Shown here: in pieces, positions 62,700-64,000 of the stretch
How the letters are laid out: each line of letters begins with the position of its first letter
Numbering within the stretch: position 1 is the first letter of the stretch
Origin: Seriola aureovittata
Lineage: Eukaryota; Chordata; Actinopteri; Carangiformes; Carangidae
Assembly (NCBI RefSeq): GCF_021018895.1
Contig: NC_079386.1
Coordinates: forward strand, 14,659,552-14,723,551
DNA: 64,000 nucleotides
Reading direction: 5' to 3'
The notes under the pieces: model-generated
Databases searched by the model: none
What the model was told of the DNA's origin: nothing
What the model saw: only the letters and a program-made list of their open reading frames with translations
Translations under genes and position numbers: made by a program

Positions 62700-64000
62700 G
62701 TGCGCTAACACACTCGTGGGTTAAACGCGCCAGAACAAAGGTTCCGGGCACAGAAATCACTTCCAGACCCAGCGGTGATGAGTATTTCTTTGTGATGAAG
62801 TGTAAAGTTTATAAGTGTCAGTGTAAGAGACAACAGAGGATAATTAATTGATGTTTTACTTTTCCATCTTTTATGGTTCTCTTTTTTTATCCAATCTTAC
62901 TGTGGTGCATTTTTTTATTTTTGCGTTTTGATTTTCCCTGTACAAAGCAACTTGTAACCTTGTTTGGGTGGTGCTGTAAATGTAAAGTTTAAGCCTTTTC
63001 TTCTTGGTTTCTCTCTTATGATTATTATAGCTACTGCTTTTCTAGTCTGACTCCAGACCTCTGAATCAACCTGCTTGTTTTCAGAATTTTTTATAACCAA
63101 GGAATTGAAACAAAGAGTCAAAAGTTCTCATTTTGAATACCTCCTCTTTGAAACCTTGCAGACCAATTCTGATGTAGTTCAATTGTGTACACTTGTCTTT
63201 TTCATATTTCAAAACTGTCATAAAAGGACACTTGACCACACATTTCAACAGGCTTTATTTTCATGTATTATTTGTTTTAGTTTGGCCCCTCACAAAATCA
63301 ACCATATCAAAATAAAAATCAGCTTTCAACATTCATATATTTCAGGCCTAACATAGCATTTTTTTTGTAGTAAAGTGCAAAAATTCCACATCACCTGAAA
63401 CTGATATTTTAAGAATAATGTATGAAGAGTGCATAGGAATATTTTAACAATGCATTAATTGCTTTTAAAGCACTATGAATTATGAAAAGCAAAAGTCATC
63501 CTGTAGCCTATGTAAACTGTTATTACCACACTGCATTTCTTTTTCTAACATCATGCCAAGCAAACAAACTCTCCAAAGTACCCATGCACTTTGAAGAGTA
63601 CATCCTCACTCTTTGGCTTGCAATGTTCAACTCTAGCATGAATTAAACAATCACAACAATCCATACACAAAGGACTCATTCAAGTAGATTGTTACCAGCT
63701 TGGTGTATTTGTTTAACCATATAACTCTCAGGACAGAGCTTTGACCTGTTTACAAGGATTCTGATTAAGAAGGCTTTCTATGGTGATGGAAAACTGGGAA
63801 ACTCAAGGAATTCAGACATTTTTGTTTCATTGCCTGGTAAGTTATAGGGAAATAATTTCAGAGGATCTGTCTGTGAAAGACATCTCTCTGTTTTGTACCT
63901 GTTGTTCTCTTAAAAATTCAGGTGAAAGTTCTTAAAACAATTTTGTTAAAATCTGTCAGTGCTGTAAAGTCAACTATGTCACATTTTCGAAAATTTTTAC
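62700..64000. other. intergenic region to the window end
   Basis: No gene is recognised on either strand. After a short GC-richer stretch (to about 62770) the DNA is AT-rich with short random frames. A divergently transcribed neighbour of mrpl48 would be expected to start near 62700, but I see no coding exon before the window ends. Confidence 0.5.

Noticed and set aside
63075..63356. 93-aa frame right of mrpl48
   Set aside because: It lies in AT-rich sequence with no recognisable protein pattern and no splice context.

Overview
The window is nuclear DNA from a ray-finned fish, most likely a percomorph teleost. Coding sequence sits in short exons with GT/AG introns. The background is AT-rich with many CA/GT and GA/CT microsatellites. 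Several teleost dispersed repeats and a tRNA-derived SINE family are present. The species cannot be named from the sequence.

Layout. (1) 1-16757: no coding sequence found; simple repeats, small dispersed elements, and probably promoter, 5' UTR or intron sequence of the next gene. (2) 16758-18074, plus strand: pea15 (death effector domain adaptor), three coding exons, 130 aa, complete. (3) 18075-24573: probable long pea15 3' UTR, then repeat-bearing intergenic DNA. (4) 24574-34568 and 36154-46114: a direct duplication of a unit of about 10 kb. Each copy carries one intact SAMD9/SAMD9L-like gene. Its large exon encodes a P-loop NTPase, TPR and OB-like C-terminal region, and separate 3' exons encode a CARD. 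The SAM, AlbA and SIR2-like parts of mammalian SAMD9/SAMD9L are absent. (5) 34890-36153 and 46115-57720: an AT-rich satellite with a monomer of about 169 bp, made of five subrepeats of about 36 bp. It abuts both ends of the second gene copy. The large block contains a SINE-tagged internal duplication of about 2.66 kb. (6) 58766-62534, minus strand: mrpl48 (mitochondrial ribosomal protein), eight coding exons, 212 aa, complete, with an ETS/GABP-type site and a short CTG repeat at its 5' end. (7) 62700-64000: no gene seen.

The main interest is the duplicated SAMD9-like/CARD gene. It pairs the sensor NTPase of an interferon-linked antiviral family with an inflammasome-type death-fold domain in place of the usual N-terminal effectors. 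A 47-bp exon out of phase with its neighbours could switch the CARD on or off. The two copies are nearly identical over the first 340 codons but differ mostly by amino-acid changes afterwards. pea15 (DED) lies about 11 kb upstream of the first copy, so three death-fold genes are close together, though no functional link is shown. mrpl48 is an unrelated housekeeping neighbour.
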